DNA from: Sulfuricurvum sp.
Lineage (GTDB): Bacteria; Campylobacterota; Campylobacteria; Campylobacterales; Sulfurimonadaceae
Assembly: GCF_028712165.1 (NCBI RefSeq)
Contig: NZ_JAQTQR010000015.1
Location: 1 to 42,431 of the forward strand
Reading direction: 5' to 3'
DNA length: 42,431 bases
Position 1 is the stretch's first letter; every line of letters begins with the position of its first letter. The notes below the pieces were generated by a model. The model did no database searches. It saw nothing but the letters and a program-made list of their open reading frames with translations, and was not told where the DNA came from. The position numbers were made by a program, and so were the translations under genes. This document shows, in pieces, positions 1-8,657 of this stretch.

Positions 1-1
1 T

Positions 2-23
2 AAATCCCTAAATATAGGGATTT
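2..23. repeat. 9-bp inverted repeat next to the att site
   Basis: AAATCCCTA (2-10) and TAGGGATTT (15-23) are perfect inverted copies around the 4-nt loop AATA, followed by a short T run. It could be a weak rho-independent terminator for a gene entering from the left, such as an integrase next to its attachment site. That is inference, because the gene lies outside the window. Confidence 0.45.
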
Positions 24-70
24 TGAAAGGATTTGAAAAGATTTAAGAAAGTATGAAAAATGCTAAAAAA

Positions 71-127
71 CAGACTTAGGATCTGGTGCCGCAAGGTGTG
101 AAGGTTCAAGTCCTTTCATCCGCACCA
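71..127 (+). other. 3' fragment of tRNA-Leu(UAG), probable attR of an integrated element
   Basis: The segment reads as the 3' part of a tRNA-Leu: anticodon loop CTTAGGA (anticodon UAG), a variable arm, the T-arm with GTTCAAGTC, the 3' acceptor strand CATCCGC and an encoded ACCA tail. No 5' half is present. The partner strand GCGGATG and a D-arm are absent from 1-70, which is A-rich and unlike tRNA, and homology stops abruptly in the anticodon stem at 71. Tyrosine-recombinase elements that enter tRNA 3' ends restore the gene at one end and leave such a 3' copy at the other. With this orientation the element would lie to the left and the host chromosome to the right. An old decayed tRNA copy is the alternative. 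Confidence 0.8.
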
Positions 128-189
128 TCACTTTTTAATTGCCTATTTTAGACACTTCTTAAACAAATTCCTTCTATAACTGTATCTAT

Positions 190-1410
190 TTATCCCATTG
201 CTTCATCAAACTGATTTACCTTTTCCATTGTTTCCGAAATGATCGGTTCCAACCTTGTATAATCAATTTTATATTTTGACAAGAAAGACTCAATTCCCTC
301 ATTATCTGCCATCTCAACTGCCCTGACCGTCGTAAGTAATTCCCCGTAAAAACCATCTCCTTCAAACAAAGCCCGCTCAATTTCTGGAGCTACATTAAGC
401 CGTTTGAGGATATCCCTATGGGGAACATGAAAGAGTAGATGTATTAATGAAAGCATTCCTACAAAATAAGCGGTGGCCGTCTGTTGTTTAGTAGGAGACG
501 ATGTCATCAACGACAAGAGCTTGGTCATCAGTTCTGTACGGTTTACAACCATAAGCAGTAGCGGTATTGTATTTTCATCCGATTCCTGTGCCTCTGAAAA
601 CATCAAGAGCATTATCCAATGCGAGAGCGGTTCCCGTCCCATAAGGGTCAAGACATGGCGGATAGATGAGACGGGATTACGCAGAGAGAAAACCGCTGAA
701 TTGATGAAACGGATCAACTTGAGACTGACCATGTGGTTGAGTTCAAACGCTTTTACCAATTCATCGATGGAAACATCTTGCTGAAGCATATTCCACAAAT
801 TAATAACAGACTCTTGATCAATAGAAAACGAAGGATTTTCAAGCACTCTGGGCTTGGATATAAAATATCCCTGAAAATAACTAAACCCTTTTGCCACGCA
901 CTCTGCGTGGATAGCATGAGATTCAATTTTCGATCCGATTACGATCAATCCCTGCTTTTGAAGTTTTTCGACATCATCACGCTTGATTCGCCCGCTTCGG
1001 GGAATATCAATTTTAAGAAACTCTAAATAAGGGAAAATAGGGGTAAATTTCTCAAGATTTTCCGGAGTATATGCAAAATCGTTCAAAGCAAACCGATATC
1101 CTTGCGTACAGAGCTTTTCCAGATGTTCACGAAGAGGATCATCAATTACGATGTCTTCCATCAAAGCATAAACAATCCTCTCTTTAGGGAGCAGATCGAG
1201 CAGTTCATGGAAGACGAATCGGTAATCGGCACGGATAAATCCTATCCGTTTTCCCAATATCCGGTCAACTCCGAATGAACTCTGGATATCATTAATCAAT
1301 GTTGCGGTTGCCTGCGGTGTATTATTTTGTCCTGAATAAAACAGATCATACGCAAAAAGTGCCCCTCTCTCATTCACAATAGGTTGACGGCCGATATAGC
1401 TATTGCCCAT
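190..1410 (-). CDS. EAL-like/HDOD signalling protein (YuxH/CdgJ type)
   Basis: This 406-residue protein opens with an EAL-like fold (about 1-195; starts IGRQPIV, as YuxH proteins do) in which the EAL signature is replaced by YDLFY, so phosphodiesterase activity is unlikely. It continues into an HDOD domain (about 200-385; contains the stretch LKLIRFINSAVF). Proteins of this architecture usually act as regulatory scaffolds in motility, chemotaxis or c-di-GMP networks. It is the last of three minus-strand genes, and its ATG overlaps the stop of the GGDEF/EAL gene by one base (TAATG), with AAGGAT just upstream as ribosome binding site. Translational coupling suggests it works with that protein. 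The output partner is unknown. Confidence 0.88.
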   Translation of the reverse strand: MGNSYIGRQPIVNERGALFAYDLFYSGQNNTPQATATLINDIQSSFGVDRILGKRIGFIRADYRFVFHELLDLLPKERIVYALMEDIVIDDPLREHLEKLCTQGYRFALNDFAYTPENLEKFTPIFPYLEFLKIDIPRSGRIKRDDVEKLQKQGLIVIGSKIESHAIHAECVAKGFSYFQGYFISKPRVLENPSFSIDQESVINLWNMLQQDVSIDELVKAFELNHMVSLKLIRFINSAVFSLRNPVSSIRHVLTLMGREPLSHWIMLLMFSEAQESDENTIPLLLMVVNRTELMTKLLSLMTSSPTKQQTATAYFVGMLSLIHLLFHVPHRDILKRLNVAPEIERALFEGDGFYGELLTTVRAVEMADNEGIESFLSKYKIDYTRLEPIISETMEKVNQFDEAMG

Positions 1411-3878
1411 TATCCTTGCTTCCCTTCAACTAATACAGCAGACGGTTCGTAAAAATAGTATCCTTGTGATGCATCGATACCCATCTCTTTGACTCGTTCA
1501 AATATCTCTTCATTGGCAACAAATTCAGCAACTACATCAATCCCCATTTCATGCGCAAAATCACAAATATGTTTCACGAAAATTTGGGCATTCCGATCGT
1601 GCGGCAGATTTTTGATCAATGACCCATCAATTTTTAGCGTGTCAATGTTCAGTTTGAGTAAATGGTCAAAATTTGAATACCCAGAACCGAAATCATCGAT
1701 AGCAAAATGACATCCGATCGCTTTAAAACGATCCACAAACGCACTCACAGAAGCGTAGCTTTCGATTCCTTCACTTTCCAATATTTCAAAAATCATCAAT
1801 TGACCGACTCCGTTATCACAAATGACTCGTTCTAGATAATCGGCTAAGTCAGGATTAACAAGATCTTGGGTCGAGAGGTTCAGACTCACACGCAGTTTAG
1901 ACGTTTTAAAAACTTCCACAACTTGCTCAATCATAATTTTTGTCAACTCGGGATAGAGCTTTGTTTTTTTGGCAATCTCTAAAAACAAGTAAGGGGAGAT
2001 GACACTACCGTCTGTGTCAATCAGACGCATAAGTGCTTCATATTTGATAATCTCACCGCTTTGATTATCGACAATCGGCTGAAAGTAGGGAACAATACGC
2101 GCTTCCTCAATTGCCTCTTTTATCCGCTTATACCAAGCAATATTATTCTCTTGCTCATGTTTCGATTCGGAAGAAAAAATTTCCAAACTGTGCCGCTGCC
2201 GTTTTGCCAGTTTCAATGCCGCAGTAGCATGTTCTAAAACTCTATCGCTCAACCGAGCAACTCCTACGGTAATTGTGAGGACAATCTCAATCCCTTCTAT
2301 AACAAACGATTCTTTTTGTGTCGAGATAATCAGCTCTTCCAAAAAGGTTATAAATAAACTTAGCTCACTGCAATGGGAGGCGACCAAGGCATACTCATCA
2401 CTTCCCATTTTATAAATAGCGATATTTTTCTGTGAGGCCATTTTAAGGCGAAGCCAGTGCCCGTATCCACTTAAAATAGCATCTCCGATAGCGACACCGT
2501 ACACTTCGTTAATATCACCAAAGCGGTCAATATTAATAATTGCAAGTGCGCAGACATCCTCTCCTCGCAACGCTTCAACCAGGGTAAATCGGTTAGGCAA
2601 ATCCGTAATTTGATCGGTTGTGAGATGATACCTGAGCTGTTCACGCTGACCAAATGAATGTATTGCAAATCCGATATCTCCGGCCAATTCCTCAAGCATG
2701 CTGATCTCTTTAGGTTCAAACCCCTCTGAGCGTTTCGCATAGAGTGTCATTACCCCTAACGGCGAAGAATCCATAGCGCTGACCAAAGGGAGTGAAATGA
2801 CGGAACCGTATCTCCCTTTTTCTGCAATAAATCGCCATGCCCCCCATGAATTTTCATGTTCCAAATGCTCTATAACGACCGTTGCATTCTCTCTGATCGC
2901 CCGAATACTCGGATCTCCTTCATCAATTTTCATACCTTCGAACGTAATGGTCATTTTTGGATACAAATATCCCGTCAAATCGTCCGAATACGCTTTAAGA
3001 ACCAGAGTATCCTTCTCTTTTAATGCAATCTGACATAGTTCATATCCCGGATGCTCTGCCAAACGTCGGCATGAGTCATCTAATAACTCATCGATATTTT
3101 TAGCAGTAATCAATAATTGGTTAATATCGGCTACCGTTCGAAGTATTCCATCGAGATACCGCGATTCGTTCAGGGCATCTTGAAGATGATTTTGCTGAAT
3201 TTGCATTGAATGAAATGAATCGTACAATGTCTGATCAAGGATGGAGAGTTCTTCAATCAAATATTTTTCCTGAGCTCCGTCTTGATTTTGTGCACGCCGT
3301 GTTATCCGCTCAAGCGGTGCAATAACGAGCCAACGAACACCGCTTAACACACTGAGCGCGACTGTTCCCAAAATGAGGAAGAGGATTGTTCCATACAGCA
3401 TTGCCATATGATTGAGTCGTTCAAAAATGAACCCTCTGTCTAAATCGATCAGTAAAACGGCCGTCTTTTTTTGTGTTCCCGAAAAATAGTCCAATTCGCT
3501 TGAATAATGAAGCTGCCCATCTTCAACCAACTCTTTCGAAATAGCAGACAATGGAATATACCCCTCATCGATCAATTTTCCGGTTAGTGAACGTGAAGAA
3601 GAGACTGCGATACTCTCACCATCCATTGACAATGAGAGTATGCCGAATGCGCCATCGATCGCACATGCTTGATCCAGTAGGGTTTGGATATTTTCCAAGC
3701 GATTTTGCTGGAGCGATTTTTGGATATCTTCTTCCAGACGAAAAATATTTTGATTGATGTTTTCAGAGAGATACTTTAGTGTTCCGATCCGTTCAACATA
3801 ATAAAAGCTGCCGGATAAAGCTCCGATAATGAGAAAAAAACCGATCAGACTTAAAAAAGCAAACCGTTGTATTTTCAT
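1410..3878 (-). CDS. membrane GAF-GGDEF-EAL cyclic-di-GMP protein
   Basis: The protein has 822 residues: a transmembrane helix (about 8-28), an extracytoplasmic region, a second helix (about 160-187), a short juxtamembrane linker, a GAF-like domain (about 250-408), a GGDEF domain (about 420-565) and an EAL domain (about 580-815). The cyclase signature is GSDEY (492-496) rather than GGDEF, so cyclase activity is doubtful. The phosphodiesterase features are intact: EAL at 614-616, DDFGSGYS from 728, K749, E785 and the QGYYF segment near 805. A c-di-GMP phosphodiesterase with a regulatory GGDEF domain is the best reading. It overlaps the upstream substrate-binding gene by ATGA, suggesting that ligand sensing by that protein feeds into this one. 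Confidence 0.9.
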   Translation of the reverse strand: MKIQRFAFLSLIGFFLIIGALSGSFYYVERIGTLKYLSENINQNIFRLEEDIQKSLQQNRLENIQTLLDQACAIDGAFGILSLSMDGESIAVSSSRSLTGKLIDEGYIPLSAISKELVEDGQLHYSSELDYFSGTQKKTAVLLIDLDRGFIFERLNHMAMLYGTILFLILGTVALSVLSGVRWLVIAPLERITRRAQNQDGAQEKYLIEELSILDQTLYDSFHSMQIQQNHLQDALNESRYLDGILRTVADINQLLITAKNIDELLDDSCRRLAEHPGYELCQIALKEKDTLVLKAYSDDLTGYLYPKMTITFEGMKIDEGDPSIRAIRENATVVIEHLEHENSWGAWRFIAEKGRYGSVISLPLVSAMDSSPLGVMTLYAKRSEGFEPKEISMLEELAGDIGFAIHSFGQREQLRYHLTTDQITDLPNRFTLVEALRGEDVCALAIINIDRFGDINEVYGVAIGDAILSGYGHWLRLKMASQKNIAIYKMGSDEYALVASHCSELSLFITFLEELIISTQKESFVIEGIEIVLTITVGVARLSDRVLEHATAALKLAKRQRHSLEIFSSESKHEQENNIAWYKRIKEAIEEARIVPYFQPIVDNQSGEIIKYEALMRLIDTDGSVISPYLFLEIAKKTKLYPELTKIMIEQVVEVFKTSKLRVSLNLSTQDLVNPDLADYLERVICDNGVGQLMIFEILESEGIESYASVSAFVDRFKAIGCHFAIDDFGSGYSNFDHLLKLNIDTLKIDGSLIKNLPHDRNAQIFVKHICDFAHEMGIDVVAEFVANEEIFERVKEMGIDASQGYYFYEPSAVLVEGKQG

Positions 3879-4777
3879 GGCAATAACCTATCAGTTTTCA
3901 CGTGCTGCGCATTCAAATGAGCAATAATTTCTTTAGGTGCTTTTCTATATATCCACTCTATCTGATGCGTGCTAACCATGAACTCTTCGTAACTCTGTCC
4001 TTCCAAATATCCTTTAATCGTCTCATAATACTCCCTCGGATTACTATTGAGATGCTCTACTGCCAATCCAAAAAGCTCATGAAGGTGGGCAAATTCTTTT
4101 TCTCGTCCCAGCACTACCCGCTCGTCTGCAAAAAGAGCATCAATAACAAAAAAACTATCCATAGTCCGAGTAGATGCAATGGGTTGAAACCCTTTTTTTA
4201 GCAATTCTGAGAGATACGGTTCATATGAGATGATAAGCATAGGTCTCTTGCCAACTTCTATCGTAGTAATGTTTTTCTGAGAAACATCCATTTTATGAAA
4301 CTTACTGCTATCCAAACTGTACTCAGCAATAAATGCTTTAAAAAAATCATCCTGCAGCGATCCCTGTTCCATATAAACCTCGACTCTCTCTTTAGAGAAG
4401 CGTATCTCATCTATAGAGCAATTGGAAACAATCGCATCCGCACCAAAAGAACGATCGATAAGAAAAACCGGTTTAATCGTATTTGCATGTTTGAAATGAA
4501 GTAATTCATATTGTGTTGCAGTAAAACCTTGTGTAAATCCCCGTTCATACAAACGGGCATTATCGGTCAAATCAACCAGCCACATAAAACGAAAAGGTGT
4601 TTTTTCCAACCACCCTTTTTCCTGAGCATAAATAAACGGGGTAAATCCGATCCAGGGGTTGGTTGATATCTGAATTTTTGAAGACTCGGCTGAGTGGCTC
4701 ATATAATAATATAATCCTGCGACGGCACTCATCAACAGAAGCAATACAAAACCTAATACTCGAGTTGTTTTCACCAT
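3875..4777 (-). CDS. membrane-anchored periplasmic substrate-binding protein (NMT1/SsuA-like)
   Basis: The protein has 300 residues. An N-terminal hydrophobic helix (about 8-27) is followed by a type-2 periplasmic-binding fold that begins IQISTNPWIGFTPFIYAQEKG, the usual opening of NMT1/THI5/taurine-type ABC binding proteins. No permease or ATPase gene is nearby. Instead it is the first gene of a tightly overlapping unit with the GAF-GGDEF-EAL and EAL-like/HDOD genes. I infer a ligand sensor for c-di-GMP signalling rather than a transporter subunit. The ligand cannot be read from the sequence. The N-terminal helix looks like an uncleaved anchor because no clear lipobox or cleavage motif is visible. 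Confidence 0.82.
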   Translation of the reverse strand: MVKTTRVLGFVLLLLMSAVAGLYYYMSHSAESSKIQISTNPWIGFTPFIYAQEKGWLEKTPFRFMWLVDLTDNARLYERGFTQGFTATQYELLHFKHANTIKPVFLIDRSFGADAIVSNCSIDEIRFSKERVEVYMEQGSLQDDFFKAFIAEYSLDSSKFHKMDVSQKNITTIEVGKRPMLIISYEPYLSELLKKGFQPIASTRTMDSFFVIDALFADERVVLGREKEFAHLHELFGLAVEHLNSNPREYYETIKGYLEGQSYEEFMVSTHQIEWIYRKAPKEIIAHLNAQHVKTDRLLP

Positions 4778-4894
4778 TTACTCTTTTCGACATCAACATA
4801 AGTAAATAATAATACACTATTTCTTTATAAAACTTCTAAAGCATTTTCTCTTCTCGTACAACAAAGAAAAAATTACGTTTCATCCCCTTAATGC

Positions 4895-4900
4895 TACAAT
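4895..4900 (+). promoter_or_regulatory. probable -10 box of the M23 peptidase gene
   Basis: TACAAT preceded by TGC makes an extended -10 element 28 nt before the ATG. The 151-bp gap 4778-4928 separates divergent genes and otherwise holds only AT-rich sequence. GGAG at 4921-4924 is the ribosome binding site. Confidence 0.5.
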
Positions 4901-4928
4901 TGCATTTATCTAGTATTATCGGAGTCTT

Positions 4929-5744
4929 ATGCGTCTTTTGATCAGTTTGTTTATTGGGTTTATAACTCTATGGGGGATGGAGGGGTATAACGGTAAGAGT
5001 ATCATAATTACCCTCCCTTCTCCCGCAGGAGTCGTCTCCATGAATGATCTAAACATCAGCGTCTTATCCCATCCTCTCGATCCGTCCAAAGGGATAGTCA
5101 TTCTCCCTATAGATTATTACACCCCGAGCGGTGAGGTTAACCTTACTTGGATTTCTCCTGGAAAAATAACTCCCCTCACGCTAAACGTTCAAAGTGTCCC
5201 TTACCCTACCGAAACACTCAGTGTTGATCCCGCACAAGTATCTCCGCCGCCGGAGGCATTAGAGAGAATTGCCCGTGAACGCGCAGAAGCAATGGCAATT
5301 TACGAGCATTTTACTCCAATACGCTATTGGAACAAACCTTTTATAAAACCGATCGATTCGATTATTACCAGTGAATACGGCTCCGCACGTACCTACAACG
5401 GAAGCCTTAAAAGCTATCACGGCGGAGTCGATTTTAGAGCCAAAACCCCTATTCCTATCCTCGCCTCTAATGATGGAATTGTTGTTCTGACTGAAGAACG
5501 CTATTACTCCGGCGGGACAATTATTATCGATCATGGTGAGGGGTTATATACCTGTTACTTTCACCTCAGCCGATTTGATGTCAATGTGGGGGATTATGTC
5601 AAACAAGGACAGCCTATCGCTCTAAGCGGTGCGTCTGGCCGTATTACAGGACCTCATCTGCATTTTGGGATAATGGTGCACGGTATCCAAGCCGATCCGC
5701 TGGATTTATTGGCGCAAATCAATACTTTGTTTTTAGGAAATTAG
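4929..5744 (+). CDS. M23 family metallopeptidase (LytM domain), exported
   Basis: A signal-peptide-like start (1-16) is followed by a beta-rich N-terminal region (about 20-100) and a C-terminal LytM domain (about 135-268). Zinc ligands expected for M23 are visible: H164 and D168 in HGGVD, then H212 and H243-x-H245 in GPHLHF. The family cuts peptidoglycan cross-bridges or stem peptides. In Helicobacter and Campylobacter, M23 enzymes shape the helical cell (Csd/Pgp proteins). At 271 residues it is shorter than Csd3. The gene is monocistronic, and its TAG overlaps the stop codon of the opposing 31-residue gene. Confidence 0.9.
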   Translation: MRLLISLFIGFITLWGMEGYNGKSIIITLPSPAGVVSMNDLNISVLSHPLDPSKGIVILPIDYYTPSGEVNLTWISPGKITPLTLNVQSVPYPTETLSVDPAQVSPPPEALERIARERAEAMAIYEHFTPIRYWNKPFIKPIDSIITSEYGSARTYNGSLKSYHGGVDFRAKTPIPILASNDGIVVLTEERYYSGGTIIIDHGEGLYTCYFHLSRFDVNVGDYVKQGQPIALSGASGRITGPHLHFGIMVHGIQADPLDLLAQINTLFLGN

Positions 5745-5836
5745 TCTTTTTTCATTGCGGCCCATACAAAGCCGCCTAAACCGACACCGACAACGAGCAC
5801 TAAAAACACGATTTGAACCCAGTCCATTCCGGTCAT
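5741..5836 (-). CDS. 31-residue single-span membrane protein coupled to rlmN
   Basis: An ORF starting [10 protein letters not shown] and ending WAAMKKD encodes one hydrophobic helix (about 8-27) rich in V, L and G with a lysine-containing tail. Its ATG shares ATGA with the rlmN stop, the same coupling used between other gene pairs in this window, and its stop overlaps that of the convergent M23 gene. It fills the whole gap between those two genes. I do not recognise a family. The size and layout resemble small membrane proteins that tune an enzyme or oxidase, but no function can be assigned. Confidence 0.65.
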   Translation of the reverse strand: MTGMDWVQIVFLVLVVGVGLGGFVWAAMKKD

Positions 5837-6906
5837 ACTAATTCCTTCAATTCTTTTTCTTTGAGCTGTCCGCACGCGGCGCTGATATCCAGACCTTTGG
5901 AATCACGGATGGTACAAAGCACTCCATGTTTGATCAGATACTCTTGAAATGCCACCATATCCGCACGGGTCGGACGCTGATAATCAGATCCCTCATACGG
6001 GTTAAAAAAGATCAGATTCACTTTTGCTTTGATTCCATGCAACAGTTTGACCAGTTTTTTTGCTGACCCCAGATCGTCGTTTTTATTTTTGATAACCAGA
6101 TACTCAAACATCACCCGCTTGCGCGTATCGATCGGAAATCGCTTCACTGCTTCGATGATAGAAGCAATATTATACGCTTTATTCATCGGAATCAGCTCGC
6201 TGCGAAGCTCATCATCAACCGCATGAAGAGAAATAGCGATATGAACACCCAAATCCATCTGCCCCAGCTTGTCAATCTTGGTACTCAAACCGCTTGTAGA
6301 AACGGTTTGTCGTTTTCCAGAAATCGACAGTCCCTCTTCGTCTTTGAGAATCGTAATGGCTTTCGCCAGATTATCAAGGTTGTCGAGCGGCTCGCCCATC
6401 CCCATATAAACGATATTGAGACGGCGATGTGCGGCAAGGTTGTTATCCATTTTAACCGCCAATACTTGTGCCACAATTTCGCCTGCAGTGAGGTCTCGGG
6501 TAAATCCGCCTTTCGCCGTCAAACAAAACGAGCATCCGACTTTGCACCCCACCTGTGTCGATACACACACGGTAAAGCGGGCTTCATGTTCGATATTTCC
6601 CTCATCGTCGATACTCTCATCTTTCATCTTGAGCCATACCGTTTCAACGGTTTTGCCATCACTGAGTTCAAAGAGGTATTTGATTGTCCCATCGGTCGAG
6701 CACTCTTTACGGGCAATTTTCAGCGGCATGATCTCATACGTTTTACTCAGTTCTTCACGCATCGCTTTAGGAAGATTTTGCATGGTCTCAAAGCTCGTCG
6801 CATACTGATGATAAATCCATCCCCAAATCTGCTTGGCACGAAACGAGGGTTTCACCATCTGCGAGAGTTCCGCTTTGCTGTAATCAAGAATGCATTTTTT
6901 ATCCAT
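5833..6906 (-). CDS. rlmN: 23S rRNA A2503 / tRNA A37 C2-methyltransferase RlmN
   Basis: A radical-SAM methyltransferase that makes 2-methyladenosine at A2503 of 23S rRNA and at A37 of some tRNAs. The 357-residue length is typical. The radical-SAM cysteines are C121, C125 and C128 (GCKVGCSFC), C114 lies just before them, and C345 in the C-terminal SAACGQL is the methyl-carrying cysteine. The start overlaps the phosphorylase gene by 8 bp and the stop overlaps the 31-residue gene, so the three are probably co-transcribed. Confidence 0.97.
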   Translation of the reverse strand: MDKKCILDYSKAELSQMVKPSFRAKQIWGWIYHQYATSFETMQNLPKAMREELSKTYEIMPLKIARKECSTDGTIKYLFELSDGKTVETVWLKMKDESIDDEGNIEHEARFTVCVSTQVGCKVGCSFCLTAKGGFTRDLTAGEIVAQVLAVKMDNNLAAHRRLNIVYMGMGEPLDNLDNLAKAITILKDEEGLSISGKRQTVSTSGLSTKIDKLGQMDLGVHIAISLHAVDDELRSELIPMNKAYNIASIIEAVKRFPIDTRKRVMFEYLVIKNKNDDLGSAKKLVKLLHGIKAKVNLIFFNPYEGSDYQRPTRADMVAFQEYLIKHGVLCTIRDSKGLDISAACGQLKEKELKELV

Positions 6907-7438
6907 GCACCATCCCTTTGGCTTTTAGATGATCGCTTAAAAGCACTTTTGCAAATCCGTGATTGGCGATAAAGTCACGATGGGCATTTGCATCGCAATA
7001 ATTTGTAACACAAAAAACACCCCCAGCCGGTATACCGAATACTTGTGCCACACGCATTACACTGAAAAATTCCATGTTTTCAAGTCCCATACCGAGTGCT
7101 CTCATTTTCACCATAGCATTTTCACTCGTAGTAATGTAATTCGAGGAGTTGACAATAACATCTTTGATATTTTCCGTTTGTGCCGATACGACATTATCGA
7201 TCGGTGTATAGGCACTTTTATCCAAAAATCCTAACTCGATGTTAGCCGCTGTTTTTGACTCGATAATCTCATGGATTTTGTATTCGCCGTAGCTTCCGGC
7301 ACTCCCGACAAAGAGGATAAATTCGGGTTTCTGAACCAAACAATGGCGGGTCAGATTGATCGCACTATCAATCAATCCGACCCCTATCGGAGTCGCAAAA
7401 TCAAACGTTTCGTTATTGCCGGCACAGAGAATCATCAC
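6899..7438 (-). CDS. purine-nucleoside phosphorylase / MTA-SAH nucleosidase family protein
   Basis: The 179-residue protein has the nucleoside phosphorylase fold of the DeoD/Pfs superfamily: an early [12 protein letters not shown] segment (the GxAG phosphate/ribose loop), a [10 protein letters not shown] segment corresponding to the ExME ribose-contact motif, and [13 protein letters not shown] near the end, where the catalytic Asp usually lies (TNYCD). It is shorter than standard MTAN (about 230), which is usual for this epsilonproteobacterial form as I recall it. The substrate is uncertain. The start lies inside the 3' end of mcrC (26-bp overlap), implying that the defence block was fitted directly against this gene. 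Confidence 0.8.
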   Translation of the reverse strand: MMILCAGNNETFDFATPIGVGLIDSAINLTRHCLVQKPEFILFVGSAGSYGEYKIHEIIESKTAANIELGFLDKSAYTPIDNVVSAQTENIKDVIVNSSNYITTSENAMVKMRALGMGLENMEFFSVMRVAQVFGIPAGGVFCVTNYCDANAHRDFIANHGFAKVLLSDHLKAKGMVHG

Positions 7439-8657
7439 ACACCTTATTGTTTAGTAAATCGAAGAATACTACTTTTAGATTTAGACCTTGATTTGATTCG
7501 CAAGTTGATTGGTTGAAATAATGAAAATGGTTTTCACTCATTTCATTCTTTTTAGGATAGATCAAATACATATCTTTGCATTGCTCGTATTTTGTACCGT
7601 ATGCGTAAAGCTGATACATATCACTTTGACTTACTCCATTGTTTGTTTTTTCTTCGTCTAAAACTTTCCATTTGGTATCGGCAATAATCATTTTCTCGTC
7701 GTGATGAATCACAATATCAGGTTTGAGTCTGAATTTACCAACACCGTTTTCGTATGCCAAATGGTGTGTTTTATCTTGAGTGGTGATACGGTCAAACTGT
7801 TTACGCAAATATGCTGCTACATAGCTTTCAAATAACAAATTCATATCAAATAAAAGGGCAAAGGAGAGATCATTTCCTTTGTAAGCGCTAAAGCTGTTAT
7901 TTTCTAAAAATATTTTGCACCAAATCAGAACCTGTTCATAATCTTTCATCTGCCGATTGAGTTTGACTTTTGAGAAATCGGTTTTAAAATCAACCGAAGG
8001 GGTAATGGCGTCAAAAACGAATAAAAATTCTCGAATTCGTTGCTGATTACGATTAGAGGAAGATTGCTTATAGAGATAGTGTAACGTCGTTTTTATCAAT
8101 CGATTTTCGACGCGATCACTGCTAAACTCTTCATATTCAACAAAAAATCGCTCTTTATGGACAAAATTTTGTTTAATATGCTCTCCCATTTTGAGCTTAC
8201 CTTTGAGAAAGGGGAGATTCTCTTCACGTGAAATGTAATCATTTTTAATCCCCCTCTGAACAAGTTTAGAAATTTCATCCAAAAACATCGCAATGAAAAT
8301 TTCAAATAATGGCATTTTTGCACTCTGTAAATGAGCTGAGTTAAAACTCCGAAAAGGGGAGTTTTTGAGTGTTCGAAGCATTTTAAATAGAATCTCTTTT
8401 GCTTGTTTCGGATCATCATTTTGTGCGATTTTCGGGAGGATTTCGATGGTTGTGCCATCTTTGGTTTGGATTACACCGACGAAGTTTTGAGCCTGTAAAA
8501 CTTTTCCAAACCCTTTTTTAGTCGTGAGTTTGAGATATTCGGCGGTTGATTCGTTCTCTAAAACGAATCTTTCAATCGCTTCAAAATTTTGAGGCGTTAT
8601 GTAGTGAGGTCTTTGTACATCTTTGCACTGTAAAAAGTCGTACTCTTTGATAATCAT
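7413..8657 (-). CDS. mcrC: McrC-type nuclease subunit of a McrBC restriction system
   Basis: A 414-residue protein with the McrC layout: an N-terminal beta-rich McrB-contacting region (about 1-80) with GFGKVLQAQNFVGVI, a helical middle and a C-terminal PD-(D/E)xK nuclease. The nuclease residues are P313-D314, D327-T328-K329 and Q349 in MYQLYAYG. The protein is recruited by the McrB ring and cuts DNA bearing modified cytosine, or other modified or invading DNA in divergent types. Its ATG overlaps the mcrB stop by ATGA. All motifs are intact, so the gene should be active. Its 3' end runs 26 bp into the next gene. Confidence 0.93.
   Translation of the reverse strand: MIIKEYDFLQCKDVQRPHYITPQNFEAIERFVLENESTAEYLKLTTKKGFGKVLQAQNFVGVIQTKDGTTIEILPKIAQNDDPKQAKEILFKMLRTLKNSPFRSFNSAHLQSAKMPLFEIFIAMFLDEISKLVQRGIKNDYISREENLPFLKGKLKMGEHIKQNFVHKERFFVEYEEFSSDRVENRLIKTTLHYLYKQSSSNRNQQRIREFLFVFDAITPSVDFKTDFSKVKLNRQMKDYEQVLIWCKIFLENNSFSAYKGNDLSFALLFDMNLLFESYVAAYLRKQFDRITTQDKTHHLAYENGVGKFRLKPDIVIHHDEKMIIADTKWKVLDEEKTNNGVSQSDMYQLYAYGTKYEQCKDMYLIYPKKNEMSENHFHYFNQSTCESNQGLNLKVVFFDLLNNKVCDDSLCRQ

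Noticed and set aside
1-127. An intact tRNA-Leu gene
   Set aside because: No D-arm and no 5' acceptor strand complementary to CATCCGC upstream.
6223-6972. A 249-codon frame on the plus strand opposite rlmN
   Set aside because: It is the mirror of a clearly conserved gene, with no family resemblance and no ribosome binding site.
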